Assembly (NCBI RefSeq): GCF_001642475.1
Contig: NW_019174025.1
Location: forward strand, 57,887-121,886
Length of the DNA: 64,000 nt
Origin: Fonsecaea monophora
Taxonomy: Eukaryota; Ascomycota; Eurotiomycetes; Chaetothyriales; Herpotrichiellaceae
Direction of reading: 5' to 3'
Part shown: in pieces, positions 1 through 11,311 of the stretch
Layout: each line of letters begins with the position of its first letter
Position numbering within the stretch: the first letter of the stretch is position 1
The notes under the pieces: generated by a model
Told to the model about the DNA's origin: nothing
What the model saw: only the letters and a program-made list of their open reading frames with translations
Databases searched by the model: none
Made by a program: the position numbers and the translations under genes

Positions 1-381
1 TCGCTGCGTCCGCTGTTTGCCAAACTTCTCGGTGTCACGCAGCGATTCACGTCGAACAACAGCCGGAATCGTGCAAATTATGGGTACAATGCCGACGGGC
101 TTGCCTACAATCGAAGCAGAACCGACAAGCGCTCCTCTCACAAACCCGCCAGCCAATACTATCAATTCGATTCGCGGCAGTCGACCGAGCTGGGAGAGCT
201 GCAGAGAGGCGCGAGCCAAAAATTACCAAAGGTCACCAGCACGGTGAGCGCGGGCGACGACAACAGCGACAAGATCATGTTGGAACAAGATTTTCACGCA
301 GTCAGCGGCGAGAGTCCGTGGGCGACACCGGTCCCCGGGGCCATCACAAAAACCACGACTGTCCAGGTCTCGAGATACTAG
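1..381 (+). CDS. Fungal rhodopsin-fold integral membrane protein, C-terminal tail (partial)
   Basis: The sequence is open in frame 1 from the first base to a TAG at 379-381, giving 126 residues; the 5' part lies outside the window. It starts with SLRPLFAKLLG, which resembles the end of the last transmembrane helix in fungal rhodopsin-domain (SAT4/PTH11-like) proteins (typically a CLPxLRPLF motif). A hydrophilic Ser/Asn/Gln-rich tail follows and the protein ends in ITKTTTVQVSRY, close to the short TxxVxVxY endings common in that family. The body with the seven membrane helices is not visible, so the assignment rests on the tail only. The family's ligand and function are mostly unknown. Confidence 0.6.
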   Translation, partial: SLRPLFAKLLGVTQRFTSNNSRNRANYGYNADGLAYNRSRTDKRSSHKPASQYYQFDSRQSTELGELQRGASQKLPKVTSTVSAGDDNSDKIMLEQDFHAVSGESPWATPVPGAITKTTTVQVSRY

Positions 382-2072
382 CTGGAGGAACGGCTCACAG
401 CACGAGCGGCAGCACGCACTCAGACGAGCATTCATTGTACAAGTATGGCTTGGACCAGCTCCACGATGTCCCAGAAGATCACCTTTTTTTGGTGCAAGCG
501 GGAACGCGAACATGACGTTGAATGGCCATGATTATAACCAGAGGAGCAAGAGACTCCAGCCATTGTCGGCCGGGCATGGTGACGAGGAGGCAGCAGTAGG
601 ACTGCCTCTGCATGTATATATATATATATATCTGTACACGATACCTTGGCATGTATAGCCTTTCCCTTACCAGGATGTATGTATATACATATATATCAAA
701 ATGTTCCTACCTGTACGAACCCCATGTCATCCAACTTCCTTTACCTCAAGCCACCCACGTTGGATTCCCGATTTCTACCAGTTTATGGTGCAAGGAGGTT
801 GGGCCTGATCAAGCTTCTCGATCTACGAGTAGTAACAACAACTTCTGTCACTACCACCAGTTACAAGGTATGTGGGTAAGGGGAACCTCGGCACGCAAAT
901 CCCCCGTTGTTTCACCGGGAGCGGGTCGACGGGTCGAACAAGGTTTGAAACGGCTTGTTCGCCAACATTCTTAGGCTTGGAAAGGGCTGGGCCGGGCATG
1001 CCGGGCCAGGGAAATTGAACTCCTATTCAAACTGCCATGCATGCCGGCCTTGCAGGGTCATCCTTGTCTTCTACTCAAAGGTCCAAATAGACAGGAGTAC
1101 ACTACATAGAAGAAAGGGGTACGATAGCCAGAAAATCTTCAAACTAGCTAATTACCACGTTCAATTGCTTCGACAGAGGAGAGGGATTGGTGGGTCTTTT
1201 GCCACAGTCGGTTAGGCTGTTCGCTCGCTACCAAGCATTGTCACAGCAGCCAGCGCGGATGACATCAAGGCTGAGCTCTTCGGTCAGGGTGATCGTGATG
1301 CTGTGATTGCCCAGCGCAGGATCGAAAGACGGTCGCGGGATCGCGCTTTGCTACGTATGTCTGTTGTTTCGGCACCTTGGCCTCGCTGGTCGGCTGAGCG
1401 AGACCTTCCGTGATGGCTATGTGTTGTGCTCCGCTTACGGCCATGCTCGTAACTGTCTTCAATGGAAACGAGAAAGCTGAATTCCGGTTGTTGCACCTGT
1501 GTTTATGAGATGCCGGACTGGACGCTGTCGGCATCGGAAGAACAGAGCCACCGAACCGAACAATGGAGATAAATGTGCATGGCCCCGAGATATACATGGT
1601 GCATAGCGAGCTGTTGCATTCCTCTCCCGAGTCACATAGCCGGGGCATTCGTCGGATGTACCACGTGGGTGCTGAATCATTTATTTCTGATCGATACGGA
1701 ATATTAATAACTCAACACTTTGTACCGAGGACGGCCCAGTGGCCCACTTGAAGCTCCAACTTCTCATTCACGTCTGCGTTCTCTGCCAATTGGATCCCTT
1801 CAAGGTGACCTCTCCGCTGCTGATATCCCCGCAAGCCTTGGGCACTCTGACGCTGTCTATCTCTTTCAAAAGAAAAAGGCAGCTTGGATGCTCTTCAGCG
1901 ACAATTGTAATGCCCATTCATTTCAAGCACAGCCTCAAATCTAGAGACAGGAGCCCGTGACACAACTCATGTTGCCAAGTAAAATGCAACATGTATCTTC
2001 GACATCAATATGTCATGCTGGGCATACAATGTCAGATTATCATTTTCACGCACCCCGGTCAGCACTGGGCAC
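382..2072. other. Intergenic, no convincing gene
   Basis: About 1.7 kb between the membrane-protein tail and the aldehyde dehydrogenase 3' end. It holds a (TA)n run at 615-631 and a second TA-rich patch near 680-700. Open frames here are short, overlap on both strands and show no family motif. The left part is probably 3' UTR. Confidence 0.6.
615..631. repeat. TA dinucleotide microsatellite
   Basis: Uninterrupted TA repeat of about eight units, with a second imperfect TA/TG stretch some 50 bases downstream. A simple-sequence repeat with no evident role. Confidence 0.9.
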
Positions 2073-3806
2073 TTACTTGAGAAATATGGTCTTGACGTCA
2101 GTGTAAGCCTCGATGCCCATCTGGAAGACGCCCGTCAGTCAGTCAGTGAGTTTTTCACCGCGTCACACACACAATAAAGCCAATGAAGATACAGATTGGA
2201 GAGACGTGACAGAAAACGTACCTTTCCCAACTCCCTGCCCCAGCCGCTCTGCTTCATACCACCAAAGGGTACAGTCACGTCAACCATAGTGCAACAGTTG
2301 ATGCAGACTGTGCCTGCCTCCACTTTTGCAGCAATGCGCATCGCTCTGTTGACGTCCTGTGTAAAAACAGCACCTGCCAGACCGAACTCGGTATCATTGG
2401 CACGGTTTAGCACGTCCTCTTCCTCTTCAAACTCGTTCACCACGACCACAGGACCGAATATCTCCTCTTTGTATATCCTTGCAGATGGCTTCGTGTCGAC
2501 GAAGATGGTCGGCGCAATCCAGCAGCCCTTTGAACAGTTTGATTAGCCACGGCGCCCCGTTGTTGACGACGATTGAAGGTGGGAACTTACCTTGTCATAT
2601 ATTGGTTTGCCCCCTGTCACGAGCGTGCCCTCGCGGGACCCGATGTCCATGTACGATTGCACTCGGTCAAACTGGACCTTATCTGCCAATGGCGGAAAGC
2701 GTGTATCGTCTGAATTTGCATCTTGCCCAAAGGCAGGCGTCATCTGTTCGAACAGGGCCTTAAGTTTGGCGACGAAAACTTCCTTGACGCCCTTTTGGAC
2801 GTACACACGGGAGCTTGCAATACAGGCTTGACCACTGTTGCCGAGAATACCCTGCATGCACCACTGGGCAGCATTATCCAATTGTGCGTCATCGAATATA
2901 ATACTCGGACTCTTGCCTCCCAGTTCCAGCGTGACTTTCTTCATGTTACTGGTCGAAGCCATCTGAGCGATCTTCTTCCCAGTTGCCGAACTTCCGGTAA
3001 AGGAGATCTTATCAATGCCGAGATGTGAAGCCAATAGAGCTCCAGTTGAGCCGGGGCCAGTAATCAGGTTCATGATTCCGTCTGGTGCCCCAGCCTCTTG
3101 TAAGATCTTGCCAAAGTAGACGGTGGTGAGTGGCGTCTTTTCGCTTGATTTCACAATCATGGTGTTACCAGCTGCGAGACAGGGGGCACCTTTCATGGCA
3201 ATCATCACAAGTGGTCCGTTGAAAGCGTTCACGGCAGCGCACACGCCTAATGGCTCTCGCCTGGTCATTCTGAGGAAGCCGGTGCCTTCCTGCGGCCACG
3301 CTTCGCCAGAGAGCTTGTCACACCAGCCAGCGTAATCTTAAAGGGGGCGTGTCAATTCTTGGTTTATGTCCAATGTCATATTCGGGACTACTCACACCGG
3401 AAGACATTTGCGGCCATGGGCACCTCAAATCCCAGTGACTGCGCTACTGGCTTCCCTGTACACAGTGCTTCGAGGCGTGCAAACTCTTTCGCATGGGCTT
3501 CGATGCGATCTGCGATTCGGAGCAGGAGCGCAGCCCGAGTAGCAGACGAAGTCTCCTTCCAGAGTTTGAACGCAGCTCTCGCAGCATTGACGGCGTCGTC
3601 CACGTCATCTTTCTCTGCCACATGGAGCTCCTCTGTAACAGGTGTATTGTCCGTAGGCGTGTAGCACGACATGCGCGTAGCTGACTTGGAGTTGACATAC
3701 TACTCGCCAACTCGTAAGTACGGAAATGGGTCAGGCCAATAGCGTGTGTGATTCTTACCTGCCCGTCAATGAACAGTCTTGTCTCGAAAGCCGGTATGGA
3801 ACCCAT
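2073..3806 (-). CDS. Aldehyde dehydrogenase (NAD(P)+-dependent)
   Basis: Five exons by my reading (3806-3759, 3699-3396, 3336-2591, 2527-2222, 2120-2073) give 483 residues, the normal length for the ALDH superfamily. Joins are supported by family motifs: RLFIDGQ followed by YVNSKSA, VFR followed by YYAGWCDK, and YDK followed by GCWIAPTIF. The cofactor region has the FTGSSATGKK motif. The catalytic Glu is in ELGGKSPSIIFDD and the catalytic Cys in GNSGQACIASSR. EIFGPVV and PFGGMKQSGWGRE are also present. The enzyme oxidises an aldehyde to an acid; substrate cannot be told. No targeting signal is obvious. It is divergent from the P450 gene with about 0.9 kb between the starts, which could hold a shared promoter. 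Confidence 0.93.
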
Positions 3807-4710
3807 GATGGCTGTGAACGCTGTGACTCCAAGCTAGGTGCTTCAAGTATGAAAGCAGTTACAACAACAGAGTTAGAATGGTGAAACGTAGAGTACTTCT
3901 AGACTCGACAACGACAACCTGGCGATGGAATATTGATTGTCAATCTTCCACCGACAATATCGGCGTTAAACATCGTGGCCGAATGACCAGCTTCTTCCAA
4001 CGGACGTATGAGTCTCGCTACAGCTCGCAACGAACATGATTTCACTGCACTCACGGTGAATTTGCTACAGACTGCAGGAAGTACGCGTAAGGTAACAACA
4101 ACTCGGATTTAGGGACTTTACTAACCCCAAAAGCGGAAGTGGATGCAATGACTCGCTCTGGGAGCCCCAACGCCGAGGTGGAGAAATGGGCTATAGTCCC
4201 TTAGCGCCTTGGCATTTATGCCCTATTTCGGTAGCGAATACTAATGTCTCCACGTTACCTGATATTTACTGTGCACTGTGCTATACGGGACCCAGTTAGG
4301 CCGATCAACATCCCGGTCTCTACGCGATTCATACTCCCACAGAGGAGACCATTCGACAAAAGTGCATGGAGAAAGGTGCGAAAGGTCGCGAAATGACTGT
4401 AAATTGTCTGTTACCTCTTCGAGACTCGGAGGACTGAGTCAGTTCCTCTTCACCTCACTTCCATCAATGGTAAGAGTCAGCTCCATTACAAAGTCGTGGG
4501 TTGGATGACCTGATTCTTGGCTGAGTATGGTGGGGGAAGAGAAGGTTCCGTCTTTTTGGACAACAGGTCTTGCCACAGTATAATACGCTCGATATTAAAG
4601 ATGGACCGACCGCTGTTGAGTATTTGCAGTCTGCAAAGGCGCGATTCGTATCTTTTCGAAACATCACGAGCTTTGGCCTTTTCTGTTCCGTTCTCACGGG
4701 TGAAAAAAGC
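3807..4710. promoter_or_regulatory. Divergent promoter region between ALDH and P450
   Basis: About 900 bases separate the two start codons, which face away from each other. No coding similarity is seen. A small inverted repeat CCGA-N5-TCGG lies at 3951-3963, but no regulator can be assigned to it. Shared control of the two genes is inference. Confidence 0.45.
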
Positions 4711-6400
4711 ATGGCTCCTTCTGCCTTCCTCCTCAGCGAAGTGGCCTTTACACTCGTAAGTCTCGTCGCCGTGAGCATATCTGACGTCTCGATTACTGAC
4801 TCCCGAACAGGTCCTCGTGAGTTTGGTGGGAGTTGTATTCTACAACCTCTTCTTCCACCCTCTTCGTCGATACCCCGGGCCAAAGTTGTGGGCAATCAGC
4901 AATATTCCCTGGAATTACTACAATCTCCGTCTATGTTTGCCGTTTAAAATCCACGAGCTTCATCAGAGATATGGTCCTGTTGTTCGAATCGGTCCCAATC
5001 AACTCTCGTACAACTCGGGGGCGGCATGGAAGGAAATTTATTTTGGCACCGGTACCCACGAGTACCTGAAGGACTTGCACCGAGGATTTGGCATTCCGCA
5101 AGACCCAAACCCTAAGGAATGGCCCATGACAGTCTCAGATACACCCAGGCACCGACGGATCAGACGAGCCCTCTTGCCTGCGTTCTCGGAGCGCGCGCTG
5201 CGTGATCAGTCTCCTCTACTCAACTCATACCTTGACATTCTCATCTTGAGACTTCGAGAGCGCGCCGGGAAGGCACCTGAGGATATCATCACCTGGGTCA
5301 ACCGCTTCACCGTTGATGCCCTGGGTCATTTCTGTTTCGGACAGTCGTTCAACGCGCTGCAGGATTCAAAGACCCCAGACTTGGTCAATGTTCTGATAGA
5401 CTCTGTCGCATACATTCCAGTCTCCCAATTTGCCCAGCAGTATCGTTTGCAGAGATTGCTGGCTGTTTTTACTCCTGCTGGCGCCGTTAACACAATGGAG
5501 GCGTTCAATCAGCATGCGACCGAACAGGTTACACGAGTCGTCGAGCAAATGAAGTCGGGGGTAGCATCATCTGGCTTGTTCTTTAGCTACGTCATGGAAG
5601 ACAAGGAGGCAAAATCCAAGATCTCCCATGAAGAGGTGACCATTGAGGGGAGAATGCTGCTGACGGCCGGTGCCGAGGCAAGAAGACCCCGGTCATTGTG
5701 TTCACACGCTGTTGGCTAACTTTCATACCACAGACTACAACGTCAGCGATCTCCGGATCCCTCTACTATCTCTGCATGAACCCCTCGACGTACAAAAAGG
5801 CAGCCGAAGAAATCAGGTCGACCTTCTCCTCCGAGGACCAAATGACCAATGAGGCTGTCGCGGCGCTTCCATACACGAATGCTGTCTTGAAGGAGACATT
5901 CAGAATATACGTGCCCACTCCCGGGACGATCCCTCGTGTCACTCCGGCCGAGGGCGCTCAAATTCTCGGTCAGTACGTACCAGGCAAGACCCTGATCGGG
6001 GTTGCTCCCTACTCTTGCACCCGCTCGCCGGCGAATTTCCACAACCCGGATCAATTTGTGCCTGAGCGCTGGCTGGCGAGCCAGCTTGGCTCACCGGAGT
6101 ATGAGCCCTACTTGAACGACAATCTGGAAGCTTCGCAACCGTTTTCGTACGGACCGCGCAGTTGTCTCGGAAAGCCGTGAGTCCATGGACTTCCTTACTC
6201 TCCATACCACTGTTCAATCACTGACCGAGCCAAAAAATAGTCTTGCTTGGGTTGAGGTACGACTGCTGTTGACCAGGCTGTTGTGGAATTTTGACTTCGA
6301 GATCGCTCCCGAGTCCAAGGATTGGATGAAAGCGCATCGCCCAACAGTTGCTTGGGTCAAGCCACAACTGATGCTGAATATCACGCCCGTGCCGCGGTAG
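4711..6400 (+). CDS. Cytochrome P450 monooxygenase (fungal, CYP58/CYP65-like)
   Basis: Four exons (4711-4755, 4811-5677, 5734-6176, 6241-6400) give 504 residues. An N-terminal hydrophobic anchor is followed by FFHPLRRYPGPKLWAIS, the proline-rich hinge of microsomal fungal P450s. The I-helix oxygen-binding motif AGAETTTS is made across the second intron. The K-helix ExxR is in KETFR. The haem loop is FSYGPRSCLGKP with the axial Cys. The second intron starts with GC rather than GT; only this donor gives the conserved I helix in frame. The enzyme would hydroxylate a small lipophilic substrate at the ER. General resemblance is to trichothecene- and mycotoxin-type hydroxylases, but substrate is unknown. 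Its neighbours (ALDH, exporter, monooxygenase) suggest one pathway. Confidence 0.93.
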
Positions 6401-6875
6401 AGTATTGCCTGCCGGAGTGAATGGTGGATTTCACCGAGTCCTTTGTTCGGTTGGTGGAAAGGGCTGGTTCGCATAAATTGGGAATTACATTGTCGATAGC
6501 AAATCCGATGCCATGTATTTTTCTCCCTTTCATCGATAGACGAACACGAGAATTGTATCTTCTAGGGGTTGAGGGCCCAGGCAAGCTCTTGAGTGACTCG
6601 GTGCGACATTGCTCTTGTATTCCACCCGACGACTCGTCGGCAGTGTTGTGCAAATAGATTTCATTCAATACCTGTAATATTCCAGGCCCTTTTTTTTTCA
6701 GTCTTGTTCGTATATTATCTGTCTCAAAGTTACGATAGGAGCGAAGGAGCCAGGTTATTAGCGTTATCCTATCAAAATATCTACTCATTAACCCTGCTGA
6801 TTTACTCATGAGGATGCTCATTATCCACCAAGTCCCACCTCAGATGCCCACCACTACCTACTGTACCTCAGGCAC
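6401..6875. other. Intergenic between P450 and ALDH remnant
   Basis: Holds the P450 3' UTR and about 0.4 kb with no coding similarity. A 146-codon antisense frame overlaps it but shows no motif. The missing 3' half of the adjacent dehydrogenase is not found here in any frame. Confidence 0.6.
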
Positions 6876-7464
6876 CTACCCTCGCGAGTTTACGGAAAAA
6901 TTCCATGGAGTTATGATGCCGCAGACTCCCACGGGTTCGCGAATTGTTGAGAGCGACGTGTTGGGATAGGACGAGGGAATGGTGACCCCGTACGAGCGGG
7001 TCGCCTCTTCTGCAAACCAAGAGAAGAAACTTGCCGCATAGAGAACTTCGGATCTTGCCTCTGCCAGAGTCTTGCCGTTCTCAGGACAAAGTATCACGGC
7101 GACTGCAAAGCGTCTCAACTTATACGTCGCATTGGTACTCCACTGGGGGGTTTTATTTTTGACTTACGATCTTCTTGATTGGCAAGGATAAGGTCGTACC
7201 AACGTCCCAACATGGCACCTCGAGCAGATGCTGTTGTGCCGTAAAAGAACCGCGGTTGCGCGTCATGGGCGCTCTGTATGGCATGTTGGAAGTCCTGCAG
7301 GTCGCAGTCGGCCACCTGGCCAAGGATTGTTGCCGTCGCCGGATCTGGAACCTGGGTGAGCAGCAGTCCACTGACCAAGAAGACGAACCATCATACCGAT
7401 GACATTGAAAGTCTTCTGCTTCCTGACCCACAGTCGTTGATGAATGCGTCTGTGATGAACAAAT
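6876..7464 (-). pseudogene. Truncated succinate-semialdehyde-type aldehyde dehydrogenase (5' half only)
   Basis: Three exon-like pieces on the minus strand match the N-terminal half of the SSADH/ALDH family: FITDAFIND, then VPDPATATILGQVADCD and GRWYDLILANQED, then LAVILCPENGKTLAEARSE, WFAEEATRSYG and GVCGIITPWNF. Both introns between them still have GT and AG borders and keep the frame. Similarity ends abruptly after PWNF near 6897; seven unrelated codons and a TAG at 6876-6878 follow. The NAD-binding core and the catalytic Glu and Cys are all absent, so it cannot be an active dehydrogenase. The true start is not resolved: an acceptor just before 7464 implies a lost or unrecognised first exon. 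Intact splice sites suggest that the truncation is recent. Confidence 0.75.
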
Positions 7465-8198
7465 CTGCATTTTTCAACTATTGAGAAGTTCAACTACAAG
7501 TCGACAAGCCCAAGCCGACACATAACTAACGCGCTGTAAGCGGTTGGAATGGCTCCCAGCCTGGTCCGCGGCAGACATCCGGGCTGGTGCCAAAGAAACA
7601 AGTGCTAGCCATCGGACGGCCTAATCTGGACCTGTACGAGTAGTTGGCACTGACATCGTCATTTACGTCCGTCTTCGATTGCCCCGCTCGTCTCAGCACC
7701 CCATGAGTCAGGCTTCAACCCAGGAGTTCGCAGGCTCTAAGGCAAGACTAGCTTCGTACCACAGTACGAGTACATACGATGTACATACTCCGCCCATACC
7801 CCAGAACTTGGCGACCCCGTGGGAACTTTTCGCGTAGTCAAGCAGCCCAGCCAATAGGATCAGATGCTCCATTTGCGCGGCGGGCCAATTTGCACTAAAC
7901 TAACCATTTTGGGACAGAATCACTTTGTCATTGCCCCACCAGGACACCTGGAACAAACCCGCTTCATGTATTAGCAGAGTCCAACCGATTCTTACAAAGT
8001 ACGCTATGCTTACAAGAGGAATTTTTCGCTCCACACGTCTGTAATCTGATTGCGATGCGTTTCTATTCGTATTCCACCCTTGTCTAGGTATTTAAGAAGC
8101 TGCAACTGCTCTCCAAGCGACGGTTTTTGGCCTGGGAGCCTTCCTCTCCGAGACGTTCCAACCCCCAGCACGTTAGTCACAGCCATTGAACCGCAGTC
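7465..8198. other. Upstream region of the MFS transporter
   Basis: About 0.7 kb with no coding similarity, likely the promoter and 5' UTR of the transporter. It may also hold the missing first exon of the dehydrogenase remnant, which I could not place. Confidence 0.5.
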
Positions 8199-10494
8199 AT
8201 GGACAACAAAGATGTCATCGTCCACTATGAGCGCGAGGCCGGGTCCGAGAGCTCTTCCAACGACCATACGAAGGAAGAGCACGCCGCAGCATGGGAGAAA
8301 TCTTCCACGGACATTGCGCAAAAGGGAGCCCACGAAGATTCCTTGACCCTTCGTGAGGTGTTCACCGGGCGCGTGGTTCTCAGCATCTTGGTCTGTGACC
8401 CGTCAAAAATCCCCGAAGCTCATATCACTAAACTGTCATCAGTTCCTGGGCCTTGCTTATTCCGAAGCCATCGGGTTTTTGCTCTTCGCATCGTTGCTTG
8501 TGACGGAATACAACACTCATTTCAGTGGGCTTTCCCCTTTTCCCCCAAAGCTCAGCTGCTGGGTTTCTGTGCATGCGCTGACCGGAAAAAAGACTCGACA
8601 AATGGTTCATGGGTCCCAATCTCAGTCATCACGGCGGCAACTGTCATGTTCTCGATCTGGGGCAGATGGTCTGACATTCTCGGTCGGCGCTACATCTTTC
8701 TCATCGGTCCGTCAAGCCTATTCCCCCCTTCATAACAAGTGATTTTTGGCTGACTTGGTAGGTTAGCGAATGTGATTGGTGTCGTTGCGTCGATCGTAGC
8801 GGCCACAGCTCAGTCGATAAACGCGCTCATTGCGGGCTGCGTACTTGCTGGTGTTGCGAATGCAGGCAATCAACTTAGTATTGCAGCAGTGACCGAGCTG
8901 TTACCAAACAGATACAAGTCTTTTGGAATTGGTGAGCCATTTTTGGCCCATTATTCGTGCGTCAGGTCCTAATCACCCAGTGTATAGGCGTCACTGGAGC
9001 CTTGATTCTCCCTACTCAGTTTGCGCCCTTGATTGGTACGGTACCAGGTTTCTCAGTTGTGTGTGGACGTTCTACTAAACAAGACGCCAGCTGGGTCATT
9101 CGTCGATCATTACGCTATAGGCTGGAGAGGCTGCTGGTGGGTGATGGTTGGGCTCTGCGGGGTTGTCTTCATAGGCCTGCTGCTTGTGTACTTTCCACCG
9201 AAAGGAGCAGAGATGAGCGACAGCGAGGAACTCCACAAAGGCGTCAAATATGAGCTTCGTCACTTCGACTGGGTTGGTGTCATACTGTTGGCCGGGTCCT
9301 TGGTATCGGTGCTGCTCGGACTGCAGTGGGGAGGATCGCATTATCCGTGGAAATCGGCCCGTGTCATCTGCACCATCGTCATTGGGGGACTTGGACTCGT
9401 CGGCTTCGGCCTCTGGGAGTCACTGGCAATACCAAAGATCCCACTCATCTCGCTTGAGCTTATGAAAATGGTTCGAGGGTAAGTTTTTGGAAGATTGATG
9501 ACGATTCTTGAACCGAGACTGACTGTTCTTTTTAGATTCGTTATACCGGCCATCGCCATCGCCACGTCGGCAATGTCTTACTATGCCATGAACATCATCT
9601 GGCCCCTGATCATCTCCTCACTCTTCACCACCAGCGCTCAGACTGCCAGCTATTATCAGATGGCCTCTCCGACAGTGTCGACCATTGTCAGCTTGATCTT
9701 CCCTCCCATTGCCCAGCGGATCGGTCACTACAAGTGGCAGGCTGTTTTCTACACTATCTGCCAGGGTGCCATCACGGCTGCCATGGCGGCGACCACCGAG
9801 CATACCAAAGTCATGTCGACTGCTTTCCTCGCCATCAGCGTTGCCTTCTTGACTTGTGGAACACTTTGTATGCAGCTTTGTCTAGCAACACAGGTTCCGC
9901 CGCGCCTCCTGTACGTCTCTCCCCGTTTCCATTTCACGACGTGTTGCTTTTTTTTTTTTTTTTTTTTTGAAAGTTGAACTAACAAGCTGGACAGTGGCTC
10001 CGCTTTCGGACTTGCCGGGGCTGCTCGTCAATTCATGGGATCTGTCGTGTGTAAGTATTTAATGCCTTGTTGTTGCCGACCGCCTGTAATGATGCTAAGT
10101 TTTCTTTCCTACAGCCGCGATATACATCACCATCCTGAACAATGGACTCACAGACAACATTCCGAAGGATGTGTCGGCGGCTGCCCTGGAGACAGGTCTT
10201 CCGCAAACCTCCCTCGTCAGTCTACTCTCAGCTCTCGGCACAAATGACCCGCCCGCCATCGCCGCCGTACCCGGTATCACACCTGCAATTCTGGAGGCCG
10301 TGGGCCGGGCAACCAAGAAAGCATATAGGGATTCGTTCAAGACCATCTTCTTTGTCTCGATCGCATTCTCCGTCATTTGCACGGCAACTGCCTGTTTCAT
10401 CAAGGACTTCAACGACAAGAACACAGACAATCATGTCGAGCTGAAGGTCAACTCGGCTGATAAACAAGAGGAGCAAACTTCAGACAAGGCCTAG
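8199..10494 (+). CDS. TRI12-type MFS efflux transporter
   Basis: By my reading there are nine exons with all frames intact. The first two start at 8199 and 8443, and the last ends at 10494. The cytoplasmic N-terminus is acidic. The order of segments matches the fungal trichothecene efflux/siderophore transporter branch of MFS. SWVPISVITAA is followed by the loop GRWSDILGRRYIF, the MFS signature between helices 2 and 3. FVDHYAIGWRGCWW and the cytoplasmic PPKGAEMSDSEELHKG loop come next. A late helix block starts at IPAIAIATSAMSYYAM. An amphipathic region (LPQTSLVSLLSALG) near the C-terminus is typical of this family. It probably exports a small molecule at the plasma membrane. One intron holds a run of 21 T (9948-9968). 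It sits between the P450 and the bZIP gene. Confidence 0.88.
9948..9968. repeat. Poly-T tract in an intron
   Basis: Twenty-one consecutive T in the intron that follows the APPRLL-coding exon of the transporter. It forms an unusually long polypyrimidine stretch ahead of the acceptor. Confidence 0.9.
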
Positions 10495-11311
10495 ATAGGT
10501 TGCCTTGCGCCCGTGGGTGGATTTCCAGCTCCTTTGTGAGAGAGTAGCCGAGTTGGAAATTGGACTGGGTCAGGGACTGAAGACTGTAAAGTACTCGCGG
10601 TATTGAAGATATGTGAATAAATACCCTTGTAGCAGCAAATCCTACATATGTTCCAGTCCTGACTCTCTTGATTCTCTTGATTCGTGGTAAGTCGCTATTA
10701 ATGTGGTGTTATATGGCGTGAGGTCGGCGGAAGGAGGAGGGGGGCCGATATTTCCAAGAGTGAGATTGCTCTGAACTGAATTTGGGACTATCAGCCCTCT
10801 AAAAACGCAGTTCTTCCCCTGAATGCCCTGCAGCATGTCCTACTCACCATTTACTCCGTACTTTTGCAGTTAATCGACCCCAGGTACAGGATTGTTCGCC
10901 GAGCGATGGTACGACCAGATGGGACAGCCCCTGACTCACGTGGGCAACGCGTTGCCGTGACACTTGACCCGATGTGGTACTCGGGCAATGAATCATCGTC
11001 ACGAGAATGTTCTGGACCTACCCCAGTGCGGCGGTGCTTGTTTTCAGGAATTCCCCGCCAAAAAGGAACTCTCCGCACTGCGGGGGCTGGTTATCTCGAC
11101 TCTGTTCAAGCTGTTGGACCCGTACTGAAGTACTGAGTGCTTATTACTCGTAGGGCACGAAGGTAGAACGAGTTTTTTGCTCTTGTGTAACTTCCCCCCA
11201 CACCCCGGGACTACAACAGGTCTGAGAAACGTGCGTACTTCTACTGCTGCCGGACCTGCATTGCATCTCTTTGAATTATTTGTGCAATTGCAACCGCTGT
11301 CCTTTGGGAAC
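10495..11311. other. Intergenic between transporter and bZIP gene
   Basis: About 0.8 kb. A short repeated TCTTGATTC lies near 10667-10683. No open frame with family similarity was found; probably transporter 3' UTR and bZIP promoter. Confidence 0.55.

Noticed and set aside
3951..3963. CCGA-N5-TCGG inverted repeat as a Zn2Cys6 or bZIP site
   Set aside because: A short match expected by chance; no second copy in other promoters of the module was found.
6381..6821. 146-codon minus frame downstream of the P450
   Set aside because: No motif, and not the missing dehydrogenase half.
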